58,035 nt of DNA. Origin: Streptosporangiales bacterium. Lineage in GTDB: Bacteria; Actinomycetota; Actinomycetes; Streptosporangiales; WHSR01. This document shows positions 29,303-37,665 of the stretch, piece by piece. Location: assembly GCA_009379995.1 (NCBI GenBank), contig WHSR01000024.1, forward strand, positions 1 to 58,035, written 5' to 3'. The stretch's first letter is position 1. Every line of letters starts with the position of its first letter. A model generated the notes under the pieces. The model was given only the letters and a program-made list of their open reading frames with translations, was not told the DNA's origin and ran no database searches. The position numbers were made by a program, and so were the translations under genes.

Positions 29303-30928
29303 ATGGTCGCGTTTTCCGACCTGCGGGACGCCCAGCTGGGCAAGCTGAACGAGGCAGCGGGTGCCTGGCGGAAGCTCACAAACGAGCTGGACGACCTGGA
29401 GGAGCGAAGCAAGGACGAGGTCACCGGCCCGATTCGCGGTTCCGGGTGGAAGGGCCCGGCGGCGAAGGCGGCCTCCGCGGAGTTGGACCGCCTCGACGAC
29501 GAGTTCGCGCTCGCCACGCTGGAGGTCCGCAACGTCGCGACCGCGTTGGACGCGGCCGTCGGCGAGTTCCAGGGCCTGCAACAGGAGCTGCGGCGCGCGA
29601 TCGACGAGGCGACGGACCTGCACCTGAAGATCCGTGACGACGGGGCCGTCGAGCTGCCCCCTGTCGCGGCGTCGGAGCGCGACGACCCCGGCACGGCGCA
29701 GGCGCGCTCCCGACTGGCGGCGCAGGCCCAGCAGCTGGCGGACCGCATCACCGGCATCGTCAGGAGGGCCACCGACGCCGACGGCAGGTACGCGTCGGCG
29801 CTGGCCGAGTTCGCCCCGGTCGAGAACCTCGCCGAGCAACCCAACGCCTGGCACGACGCGGCCGACGACTCGCGGCTGGCCGCTCGGCTCACCGGGATCA
29901 ACCAGAACGCCATCCCCGACCCGAACGCCGAGAACTTCGACCCGAGGCGCGCCCGCGCGTGGTGGGACGGCCTGAGCGAGGAGCGGCAGGAGCTGTACAA
30001 GCAACTGTTCCCGGGGCGGGTCGGCGCGCTCGACGGGCTGCCGGCCGAGGACCGCGACGAGGCCAACACGCTGGCGCTGCGGGAGCGCATCGGTGAGCTG
30101 GAAAACAAGCAGGGCCAGACACTGAGCGGCTTCGAGCGACGCGATCTGGAACGCTCGAAGGCGCTGCTGTGCCGCCTCGAGGCGTCCGAGGGCGGCGCCA
30201 AGGAGTTGCTGCTCGTCGGCATCGACAACGAGGCCGACGGCAGGGCTCTCGTCGCCGTCGGCAACCCTGACACGGCCCGGCACACCGCGGTGGTGGTACC
30301 CGGTGTCGGCACCGAGCTGGACGACATGCCCGGCCAGATCGCCCGGGCGGAGCGGATCCAGGCGGCCGCCGACGACCTGACCGCCGACCGGAGGGGCGAC
30401 GTCGCGGTCGTCGCGTGGCTCGGCTACGACACCCCCGGCGTCGACCTGAGCGCCCTGAGGAGCAGCTTCGCCGAGGCGGGCGGCCGGGAGCTGGACGGCT
30501 TCGTGGACGGCCTGCGGGCAGCGCAGGGCGGCGAGCATCATCACGTCACCGCGGTCGGCCACAGCTACGGCTCGACGGTGGTCGGCGAGGCCGCCAAGAG
30601 CGGCGACGGGCTCGCCGTCGACGACATAGCCGTCGCCGGCAGCCCGGGCATGCACGTCGACCACGTCCGAGATCTGAAGATCGATCCCCAACATGTCTGG
30701 GCGGGGCACGCCGAGGGAGACGCCATCTCCGGCTGGGCGGGTTCCATCCCCGGCATCCACAACAACGAGCCGAGCGACGAGGACTTCGGCGCCAACCGTT
30801 ACCACGTCGACACCCATGGACACAGCGGTTACTGGGACCCCAACTCGGAGAGCCTCCGAAATCAGGCCCGCATCATCACCGGGCAATACAACCGAGTGAC
30901 CCTCGACCATGGTCGGCCGCCGTCATGA
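29303..30928 (+). CDS. WXG-helical N-terminus fused to DUF1023 alpha/beta hydrolase
   Basis: 541 residues. The first 100 or so form a helical hairpin with SGWKGPAA (W49-K-G51), a WXG motif. A long linker follows, then the C-terminal DUF1023 hydrolase with GHSYGS, nucleophile Ser421, in the order expected for an alpha/beta hydrolase. Such fusions are common in actinobacteria near ESX-type proteins and are thought to be exported enzymes. The GTG start and tight spacing couple it to the WXG100-like gene. Substrate unknown. Confidence 0.8.
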   Translation: MVAFSDLRDAQLGKLNEAAGAWRKLTNELDDLEERSKDEVTGPIRGSGWKGPAAKAASAELDRLDDEFALATLEVRNVATALDAAVGEFQGLQQELRRAIDEATDLHLKIRDDGAVELPPVAASERDDPGTAQARSRLAAQAQQLADRITGIVRRATDADGRYASALAEFAPVENLAEQPNAWHDAADDSRLAARLTGINQNAIPDPNAENFDPRRARAWWDGLSEERQELYKQLFPGRVGALDGLPAEDRDEANTLALRERIGELENKQGQTLSGFERRDLERSKALLCRLEASEGGAKELLLVGIDNEADGRALVAVGNPDTARHTAVVVPGVGTELDDMPGQIARAERIQAAADDLTADRRGDVAVVAWLGYDTPGVDLSALRSSFAEAGGRELDGFVDGLRAAQGGEHHHVTAVGHSYGSTVVGEAAKSGDGLAVDDIAVAGSPGMHVDHVRDLKIDPQHVWAGHAEGDAISGWAGSIPGIHNNEPSDEDFGANRYHVDTHGHSGYWDPNSESLRNQARIITGQYNRVTLDHGRPPS

Positions 30929-31380
30929 GGGAGGGTGGTTCCGTGCAAACCTTGCGCACCATGCCGGTCGACGAGGCGAAGCGGATAGCCGACCGCTACG
31001 CCCAGGAGACCATCGGCATCATTCGGCCCACCGGTGCTGCGGAGAACACCGACAGCGGTCCCGCCCCCTGTGAGGGGCAGCACGGAGAGGTCGCCGAGGA
31101 CGGCCGCTACTACATCCAGCACCTGTACGTGGTGCCGGTCTCCCGGGACAGGCAGATATCCACCCTCGAGCTGCTCCAGAGCAGCTGGGAGCGAGCGGGG
31201 TACGAGGTCCTGAGGCTGCGCCGGTTCCAGGGCGAGGAGGCCGGGGAGGTGGCGGCGCGCATTCCTGGCGACGGGTACCAGCTCTCGGTGGAGAGCACGT
31301 CTCCGCCCACCGCCGTGTCCCTTGCCGTCTACTCCCCCTGCTTCATGCCCCCCGACGGCGTCGACCCCTTCCGGGGCTGA
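30925..31380 (+). CDS. Small protein following the DUF1023 hydrolase (possible partner)
   Basis: 151 residues if started at ATG 30925, which overlaps the hydrolase stop (ATGA). A GTG at 30943 with GGGAGGG 7 nt upstream would give 145. No signal peptide or membrane helix. A mixed alpha/beta core carries YYIQHLYVVPVSRD and ends in AVYSPCFMPPDG. Position suggests a cytosolic immunity or chaperone partner for the preceding secreted-type hydrolase, but no family was recognised, so this is inference. Confidence 0.65.
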   Translation: MREGGSVQTLRTMPVDEAKRIADRYAQETIGIIRPTGAAENTDSGPAPCEGQHGEVAEDGRYYIQHLYVVPVSRDRQISTLELLQSSWERAGYEVLRLRRFQGEEAGEVAARIPGDGYQLSVESTSPPTAVSLAVYSPCFMPPDGVDPFRG

Positions 31381-31391
31381 GCCGCCGCGTC

Positions 31392-32195
31392 TTATCGCTG
31401 CGAGCGAGAGGAGCGAAGGACCGGCGGAGGCTTGCCCTCGGCGCCGGGGGTGCGCGGTCCCGGTACCCCGGAGAACCGGTACGGCACCGGCTCCCTTCCC
31501 GGCTGGACCACCCACAGCTGGCCGGTCTCCGGGTCGAGGAACGCCCGCTCGACGGCCTCGGCGACGTCGTCGGCGGTCAGCAGCGGGAAGTCCGCCGAGA
31601 CGAGCATGTCCCGGTGCGGGGCGAGCATCGCGGTGTCGGCGAAGCCCGGGCAGATCGCGCTCACCCGGATGCCCTCATCCGTCAGCCGCGCGGCCAGGGA
31701 CCGTACCAGTCCGACGACGGCGTGCTTGGTGGTCGCGTAGATCGGGTCGTCCGGGTAGGCGACCAGCCCGGCGAGGGACGCGGTGGCGAGGATCGCCCCG
31801 CCGGCGGCGCGGCGCAGGGCGGGCAGCGCGGCCCGTGCCCCGTACACCACGGCGTCCAGGTTGACGCCGACGACGGAACGGTAGCGCTCCGGGTCCAGCT
31901 CGGTCAGCTCGGCGACGCCCGTCACCGCGCCGGCGTTCAGGTGGACGAGGTCGAGGCGCCCGTACCGCTCCTCCGCCAGCGCGACGGCGCGCTCGGACGA
32001 CTCCGGCCGGCCCAGGTCGGCGCCCAGGTACGCGCCGCCCACCTCGGCCGCCACCGCGGCTGCGCCGGACTCGTTCAGGTCGGCGACGACCACCCGGGCG
32101 CCGCCGCCGGCCAGCCGGCGGGCCACCGCGCTGCCGATGCCGCCGGCCCCGCCTGTGACGAGCGCTACTTTGCCCTCGAAGGCGCCCGCTGCCAT
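31392..32195 (-). CDS. Short-chain dehydrogenase/reductase
   Basis: 267 residues of the classical SDR fold: TGGAGGIGSAVA (cofactor loop), LNAGAV, a catalytic serine in ILATASLAG, and YATTK with catalytic Tyr and Lys. It starts immediately after the phosphotransferase stop. Together with the FadD-like ligase upstream it forms an acyl-CoA-type catabolic run on the minus strand. Substrate likely a hydroxyacyl-CoA or similar alcohol. Confidence 0.9.
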   Translation of the reverse strand: MAAGAFEGKVALVTGGAGGIGSAVARRLAGGGARVVVADLNESGAAAVAAEVGGAYLGADLGRPESSERAVALAEERYGRLDLVHLNAGAVTGVAELTELDPERYRSVVGVNLDAVVYGARAALPALRRAAGGAILATASLAGLVAYPDDPIYATTKHAVVGLVRSLAARLTDEGIRVSAICPGFADTAMLAPHRDMLVSADFPLLTADDVAEAVERAFLDPETGQLWVVQPGREPVPYRFSGVPGPRTPGAEGKPPPVLRSSRSQR

Positions 32196-33242
32196 TCACA
32201 TCCCTCCCTTGTCCAGGATGCGGTGGGCCCGGTCGATGAGCAAAGGCACAGCCTCTCCCTCGGACTCGAACCCCTCGCCGACCGTCTTTCCCTGCAGGTA
32301 TCGCGCGTGGATCCCCTCCATCACCACAGCGAGCTTGAAGTGCCCGAAGGCGATGTAGAAATCGAGGCCGGTCAGGTCCCGCCCGCTCAGCTCGGCGTAG
32401 CGCCCGGCGAACTCCGCGGAGCCGAGGAAGCCGGGGCGACTCGTGACGCCGACGGCCACCGGGACCGCGGCCCGTTCCTCGTCGCCGGCATCGGCCCAGT
32501 AGGTGAGGGTGAGCCCGAGATCGGCGAGCGGGTCGCCGAGCGTCGACATCTCCCAGTCCACCACGGCCAGGATGTCCGGCACGGGGTCGAGCCGGACCAG
32601 CGCGTTGTCGATCCGGTAGTCCCCGTGCAGCAGGGCCGCGTCCTGCCGCGCCGGCATCCGCTCGGCGAGCCGCTCGACCAGCCTGTGCAGCGCGGGGAGC
32701 GGGCGGGTCTCCGACCTCTCCCACTGCTGGGACCAGCGCCGGAGCTGGCGCTCCAGGTACCCGTTCGGCCGGCCGTGCTCGGCGAGCCCCACCTGCGCGA
32801 AGTCCACCCCGTGGATCTCCGCGAAGACCTCGGCGAGCCGCTCGGAGATCCGCCGTGCGCGGGCTTCGTCCAGCACCGCCGCGTCCTCGGCGTTGCGGAT
32901 CACCGTGCCGTCGACCCACTCCATGAGGTAGAACGGCGCGCCGATCACCGACTCGTCGGTGCAGTGCGTCAACGGCCTCGGCACCGGCACCGAGGTGTGG
33001 TGCAGCGCGGCGAGCACCCGGTACTCCCGCCCCATGTCGTGCGCGGTGGGCAGGACGTGGCCGAGCGGGGGTCGGCGCAGCACCACCGGCCCCTCGCTGA
33101 GCTCGACGCGGTAGGTGAGGTTCGACTTGCCGCCGGAGATGTGCTGGACACCCTGCAGTTCGCCGGCGTCGGGCAGGGTACGGGCGAGCCATTCCCGCAG
33201 CCTCGGCACATCGACGCCGGGCGGGCCTACGTCAACCGTCAT
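32196..33242 (-). CDS. Aminoglycoside-phosphotransferase-fold kinase (ACAD10/11-type)
   Basis: 348 residues with the kinase-like motifs LLHGDYRIDNALV (catalytic loop) and VVDWEMSTLGDPLADLG (metal loop). In actinobacteria this group occurs with acyl-CoA dehydrogenases and SDRs and phosphorylates 4-hydroxyacyl substrates rather than aminoglycosides. The stop abuts the SDR start (TGAATG). It belongs to the same run as the ligase at 33287. Confidence 0.85.
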   Translation of the reverse strand: MTVDVGPPGVDVPRLREWLARTLPDAGELQGVQHISGGKSNLTYRVELSEGPVVLRRPPLGHVLPTAHDMGREYRVLAALHHTSVPVPRPLTHCTDESVIGAPFYLMEWVDGTVIRNAEDAAVLDEARARRISERLAEVFAEIHGVDFAQVGLAEHGRPNGYLERQLRRWSQQWERSETRPLPALHRLVERLAERMPARQDAALLHGDYRIDNALVRLDPVPDILAVVDWEMSTLGDPLADLGLTLTYWADAGDEERAAVPVAVGVTSRPGFLGSAEFAGRYAELSGRDLTGLDFYIAFGHFKLAVVMEGIHARYLQGKTVGEGFESEGEAVPLLIDRAHRILDKGGM

Positions 33243-33286
33243 GCCGCCTATTAGAACGTGTCTCTAGATCATTACCAATGTCTCGA

Positions 33287-34975
33287 TCATGATCCCGCCT
33301 CGCGTGCCCAGTCGCGGAGCTCACGGCGCAGCAGCTTGCCGCTCGGGTTCTTGGGCAGGTCGTCGAGAATCTCGATCCGCCTCGGGTACTTGTAGGCGGC
33401 CAGCCGCTCCCGGCAGAAGCCAACGAGCTCGTCCGAGGTGGCCCCCTTCCCCGGACGGAGGCTGACGTAGGCCCACACGGTCTCGCCGCGGTAGGGGTCG
33501 GGCACGCCGACGACGGCCGCCTCCCGTACCGCGGGATGCTCGAGCAGCACGTCCTCCACCTCGCGCGGCCACACCTTGTACCCGGACGCGACGATCATGT
33601 CCTTCTTTCGGTCGACGATGTAGAACCAGCCGTCGGCGTCCATGAAGCCCACATCGCCGCTGCGGAGCTCGCCGTCCGGGAACGTGCTCGCCGTGACCTC
33701 CGGCTTGTTCCAGTAGCCGGGCGCCACCATCGGCCCGCTCATCGCGATCTCGCCGACCTCGCCGACCGGCACGTCCCGGCCGTCGTTGTCGACCACCCGG
33801 GCGGCGACGTTGAAGACCGGGACGCCTACCGAGAGCGCCCCACTCGTCGGGTCAACCGGCGACCGGGCGCCGAACGGCACGAAGTGGGTGGGCGAGGTGG
33901 TCTCGGTCAGCCCGTACGCGTTGTGGATGTACGGACCGACCTCCCGTTCGAACCGCTCGACGATGCTGGGCGCGATGGGGGCGCCGCCGCTGTACACCTT
34001 GGTCAGCGACGACATGTCGCAGGTCCTGATCGAGGGATCGTTCATCATCGCCGTGAAGGCCGTGATCGCCATGATCGTGAACGTGCAGCGATGCCGCTCG
34101 ACGAGCCGGTTGATGGTGGCGGGCTCGAAGCGGTAGCCGAAGACCATGGGCATCGGCACCAGCACCGAAACGGCGATGTGGCCGATGAGTCCGGTGATGT
34201 GGAACAGGGGCGCGCCCGCGAGCAGCACGTCCCGCGGGGTGAGGCTCATCCACTCCCGGTAGGTGCAGGCGTTGAACACCACGTTGCCGTGGGTGTTCAT
34301 CGCGCCCTTCGGCTCGCCGGTGGTGCCGGAGGTGTAGGTGAGGAGGGCGACGTCCTCCGCGGTGAGGCTCACCGGGTCCGGGCGTCGGCCGGCGGACTCC
34401 CGGACGAGATCGACGAGGTCCAAGGCGTCGGGGGTGTCAAGGCGCTGCAGACCCTCGAAGACCGGCGGGATCTCCCCGCCGAGGCATGCCGCGTCCTCCA
34501 CGTAGTCGAGCGGGCTGGTGGTGACGGCGACGGCCACGTCGGTGTCCTCGACCGCCTTGGCCGCCACGGAGTTCCACAGGTCCTGGAGGCTGATGATCGC
34601 CTTGGCACCGCAGTCGGCCAGGACGTAATTCAGTTCCCGCTGCTTGAGCATGGGGTTGGCGGAGACCGTCACGGCACCCAGCTTCCACGCGGCGAGCATG
34701 CCGATGACGAACTGCGGAACGTTCTGCAGGTAGAGCACGACCCGGTCGCCGCGCCGTACCCCCCGCGCGGCGAAGGCGACGGCCAGAGCGTCGCTGTCCC
34801 GATCCAGCTGGCCGGCGCTGAGCGCGGCATCGAAGTAGTACAGGAAGGGCCTGTCCGCCGCCTTCTCGGCCGTCGACCGCCACATCGTGAGGCCGTCGGG
34901 AAACTCGGCGGTGATATCGGCGGGCCTGCCGGGCTCGTACTGCGCCAGCCACGGCCGGTCGCGGTAACTGCTCAT
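33287..34975 (-). CDS. Fatty-acyl-CoA ligase (FadD-like)
   Basis: 562 residues: YTSGTTGEPKGAMN (ATP loop), NAYGLTETTSPTHF, DRKKDMIVASGYKVWPREVED (hinge), NPSGKLLRREL with the lysine. ATG 34975 has GGAG 7 nt upstream, better than the GTG at 34981. It heads a ligase-kinase-SDR run on the minus strand and would activate the acid handled by the other two enzymes. Confidence 0.9.
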   Translation of the reverse strand: MSSYRDRPWLAQYEPGRPADITAEFPDGLTMWRSTAEKAADRPFLYYFDAALSAGQLDRDSDALAVAFAARGVRRGDRVVLYLQNVPQFVIGMLAAWKLGAVTVSANPMLKQRELNYVLADCGAKAIISLQDLWNSVAAKAVEDTDVAVAVTTSPLDYVEDAACLGGEIPPVFEGLQRLDTPDALDLVDLVRESAGRRPDPVSLTAEDVALLTYTSGTTGEPKGAMNTHGNVVFNACTYREWMSLTPRDVLLAGAPLFHITGLIGHIAVSVLVPMPMVFGYRFEPATINRLVERHRCTFTIMAITAFTAMMNDPSIRTCDMSSLTKVYSGGAPIAPSIVERFEREVGPYIHNAYGLTETTSPTHFVPFGARSPVDPTSGALSVGVPVFNVAARVVDNDGRDVPVGEVGEIAMSGPMVAPGYWNKPEVTASTFPDGELRSGDVGFMDADGWFYIVDRKKDMIVASGYKVWPREVEDVLLEHPAVREAAVVGVPDPYRGETVWAYVSLRPGKGATSDELVGFCRERLAAYKYPRRIEILDDLPKNPSGKLLRRELRDWAREAGS

Positions 34976-35050
34976 GACCACTCTCCTGCAGGAGGCGCGG
35001 GCGTCATGTCAACGTGATCTCGATAACCCTCCGGACGTTAGCCTGGCCGC

Positions 35051-35434
35051 ATGGAGGTTCTGAGCAGCCGGGTCCTGTTGCGTCCCACGGATCTGGAGCG
35101 CTCCCGTGTCTTCTATCGGGACACCCTCGGCCTCGCGATCTATCGTCAGTTCGGTACGGGCTCCGAGGTCGGCACCGTCTTCTTCCTGGGCGGCGGCTTC
35201 CTCGAGGTCTCCGGCCGGTCCGAGACACCCGCGTCGGCGGCGGTCCAGCTGTGGCTGCAGGTCCGTGACGTCAAGGAGGCCCACCGCGAGCTGACGAAGT
35301 CCGGAGTGGAGATCCTCCGGGAGCCCCGGCGTGAGCCGTGGGGGTTGATCGAGATGTGGATCGCCGACCCCGACGGCATTCGGATCTGCGTGGTCGAGGT
35401 GCCGGAGGACCATCCGCTGCGCCGCCGTGACTGA
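35051..35434 (+). CDS. VOC/glyoxalase superfamily protein
   Basis: 127 residues with the paired beta-alpha-beta-beta-beta repeats of vicinal-oxygen-chelate proteins (SRVLLRPTDLERSRVFYRDTL at the start and EPWGLIEMWIADPDGIRI near the end). Metal ligands are not clear. TAGCCT ends 6 nt before the ATG, so it is probably leaderless. It is divergent from the ligase gene. Function unknown: dioxygenase, isomerase or antibiotic-binding are all possible. Confidence 0.85.
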   Translation: MEVLSSRVLLRPTDLERSRVFYRDTLGLAIYRQFGTGSEVGTVFFLGGGFLEVSGRSETPASAAVQLWLQVRDVKEAHRELTKSGVEILREPRREPWGLIEMWIADPDGIRICVVEVPEDHPLRRRD

Positions 35435-35536
35435 AACCACGCTCGTCTTGAACTGGACTTTCTGCATCAAGTATGGACTAACCGGTCACCCTGCAGTACG
35501 AAGGATGGGATTCGGGCTGCGCACTGAGGGGTGACC

Positions 35537-36154
35537 ATGGCTGACGCCTGGCTGCCGGGAGCGGTACGCGTCCCCGCCGACGGCGACGGAGGAATCCAGG
35601 CCGGCGGGGCACCGCGTGTCGTCTGGCACACGACAGAAAGTGATCCGCGCACTACGGAGCCGCGCGCCGTCGCCCACTATCTCAATCAACTCGAGTACCA
35701 GACACACGTTGTCTGGAACCCGCTCACCGGCGAGGCGATACAGATGATTCCCGCGACTCTTGCCGCGCGAGGGCTGCGCGGCAGGTCCGGCGGGACAGAG
35801 ATCAACCGCGAGGGCCGCCTGTGTATCCAGATCGAGGTCATCGGGTTCGCCAGCGACCCGTTCACCCGTGGACCGCTGCACGGACTCGAGACCATCCTGG
35901 GCTGGCTGGACTCGTGGCGGGTGCCGCGACGCTGGCCCGCCGGGGCGCCGACGGCCCGCCCCGCTCCCAGCGGCCGGAGCCGGCGGCGCTGGGCGCAGGG
36001 CGGTCACTTCGGCCATTCCCAGGTACCGGAGGCTCAGCACAGCGACCCCGGCCCCATCGACGTCCAGAAGATCACCGAATTCGACGTACGGGTTCCCGCG
36101 GCTCGGCGGCAGCTGGCCCAGGAAAGCCTCGACGTCCAACCCGCGTGGCGTTAG
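35537..36154 (+). CDS. N-acetylmuramoyl-L-alanine amidase-like protein
   Basis: 205 residues of the amidase_2/PGRP type. Zinc ligands are likely the His in VVWHTTESD and those in HSQVPEAQHSDPGP. It would cut the amide between muramic acid and the stem peptide. No signal peptide is seen, which fits a phage-type endolysin or lysis protein. ATG 35537 has GAGGGG upstream; GTG 35531 is an alternative. The next gene is a superinfection-immunity-type membrane protein, so the pair may come from a phage. Confidence 0.75.
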   Translation: MADAWLPGAVRVPADGDGGIQAGGAPRVVWHTTESDPRTTEPRAVAHYLNQLEYQTHVVWNPLTGEAIQMIPATLAARGLRGRSGGTEINREGRLCIQIEVIGFASDPFTRGPLHGLETILGWLDSWRVPRRWPAGAPTARPAPSGRSRRRWAQGGHFGHSQVPEAQHSDPGPIDVQKITEFDVRVPAARRQLAQESLDVQPAWR

Positions 36155-36192
36155 TGTCCACGTGGCAGGGCGAACTGACCGGCAGGAAGGCC

Positions 36193-36540
36193 ATGGAGCA
36201 GACCTTTTTCGGGATCGTCGGCATCATCATTCTGCTCGCGATGGTCGCGTCCTACGGCCTGCCGAGCATCATCGCCCTGCTGCGCAAGGCCCCCAGCGCG
36301 GGCTCGGTCATCGTGATCAACATCTTCCTCGGCTGGACGTTCGTCGGCTGGGTGGTGGCCCTCGCCATGGCCGTACGCTCACACCCGCAGCAGGTGGTCA
36401 TGGCGCCACCTACCTGGGGTCCCGGCAGACCCGGCGCCCTGCCACCACCGGGCGGCGCCCGGCCCTGGCCTGGTGGGCAGCTGCCCGCACAGGAGAGGCG
36501 GGGCGAGCTCAACCCCCCGTCGCAGGAGGGAAACGGATGA
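36193..36540 (+). CDS. Superinfection immunity family membrane protein
   Basis: 115 residues. Two hydrophobic helices (FGIVGIIILLAMVASYGLP and SVIVINIFLGWTFVGWVVAL) separated by a short turn match the superinfection_imm family (phage T4 Imm-like), followed by a Pro/Gly-rich tail. AGGA lies 5 nt before the ATG. In phage T4 Imm blocks DNA entry of related phages; bacterial homologues are mostly uncharacterised. Its last bases overlap the end of the convergent sugar dehydrogenase gene. Confidence 0.75.
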   Translation: MEQTFFGIVGIIILLAMVASYGLPSIIALLRKAPSAGSVIVINIFLGWTFVGWVVALAMAVRSHPQQVVMAPPTWGPGRPGALPPPGGARPWPGGQLPAQERRGELNPPSQEGNG

Positions 36541-37591
36541 CGCGGTCGTCGTCAGGTACCGGGCTGCCGCGGCCGTCCCGGTTGCTGGTCATCACCCACA
36601 GCCAGCCGTCCGGGCCGACGGCGACGGTCCGCAGCCTGCCGTAGGCTCCGTCCAGCACGGCCGTCGGCGTGCCGGCCCCGCCGTCTTCGGTCAGCGGGAC
36701 CTGCCACAGCCGGGTGCCGCGCAGCGCGGCGGCGTACAGCGTGCCGTCCGAGACGGCGGCGCCGCTGGGCGAGGCCTCCGCCGTCGTCCAGACGGCTATC
36801 GGGTCGCGGTACTGCGGCTCACCGCCGCTGCCCTCGACGTCCGGCCAGCCGTAGTTGCCGCCGGCGACTATGCGGTTGACCTCGTCCCAGGCGTTCTGGC
36901 CGAACTCGGTGGCGTACAGGGTGCCCTGCCGGTCCCAGGCGAGGCCCTGCACGTTGCGGTGCCCGAGGCTGTAGACGACGGAGTCCCCGAACGGGTTGCC
37001 GGAGGGTACTCCCCCGGCCGGAGTCATCCGGAGGATCTTGCCGCCGAGGCTCTGCGGGTCCTGAGCGTTGCCGGTGTTGCTCGCGTCGCCGGTACCGGCG
37101 TAGAGCATGCCGTCCGGCCCGAAGTGGATGCGGCCACCGTTGTGGATCGCGGCGCCGGGTATGCAGCTTCGCACCACCTCCGGTGCGATCGTCCCGCCGA
37201 CCCGGAACCGCACGATGCGGTTGTCGGAGCTCGCGGTGTGGTACGCGTACACGTACCCGTCTTGCTCGTAGTCCGGGGAGACGGCGAGGCCCAGTAGACC
37301 GCCTTCGCCCGACGGCACCACACCGGGCACCTGACCGACCTCCTGGGGCTGGGATCCCGGACGCAACTGCAGCAGGCGGGCGCTCATCCGCTCCGACACC
37401 AACGCGCTGCCGTCGGGCAGGAACGCCAGCCCCCAGGGAACCTCGAGCCCGGTGGCCACGATGTCGGGGCTCGAGAAGTCGAAGCCCGCGGCGGCCGCCG
37501 GCTCCGGCCGTGGAGAGGCCACCGACGCGGCCGGTTGGACGGCCAGCACAAGGGGCAGGGCGAGGCCAACGGCGAGAACAGATGGGCGCAT
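36509..37591 (-). CDS. Secreted PQQ-dependent sugar dehydrogenase-like protein
   Basis: 360 residues with a signal peptide (MRPSVLAVGLALPLVLAV). The six-bladed propeller family motifs are visible: GLEVPWGLAFLPDGS, GLLGLAVSPDY, NGGRIHFGPDGMLYAGTGD and LGHRNVQGLAWD. Such proteins (GSDH, Asd-like) oxidise aldoses with bound PQQ outside the cell. ATG 37591 is chosen because GGAG lies 7 nt upstream. Confidence 0.85.
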   Translation of the reverse strand: MRPSVLAVGLALPLVLAVQPAASVASPRPEPAAAAGFDFSSPDIVATGLEVPWGLAFLPDGSALVSERMSARLLQLRPGSQPQEVGQVPGVVPSGEGGLLGLAVSPDYEQDGYVYAYHTASSDNRIVRFRVGGTIAPEVVRSCIPGAAIHNGGRIHFGPDGMLYAGTGDASNTGNAQDPQSLGGKILRMTPAGGVPSGNPFGDSVVYSLGHRNVQGLAWDRQGTLYATEFGQNAWDEVNRIVAGGNYGWPDVEGSGGEPQYRDPIAVWTTAEASPSGAAVSDGTLYAAALRGTRLWQVPLTEDGGAGTPTAVLDGAYGRLRTVAVGPDGWLWVMTSNRDGRGSPVPDDDRVIRFPPATGG

Positions 37592-37665
37592 AGTCCGCTC
37601 CAGGGGGACAGTCGCCGTTGGCAGCCGCATCCTTTGTTATCCCCGCAGCCTCCGCCGCTGTCAAG

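Noticed and set aside
35760..36644. 294-codon forward frame spanning the amidase and immunity genes
   Set aside because: It overlaps two better-supported genes in other frames, and its product is Arg/Ser-rich without recognisable features.
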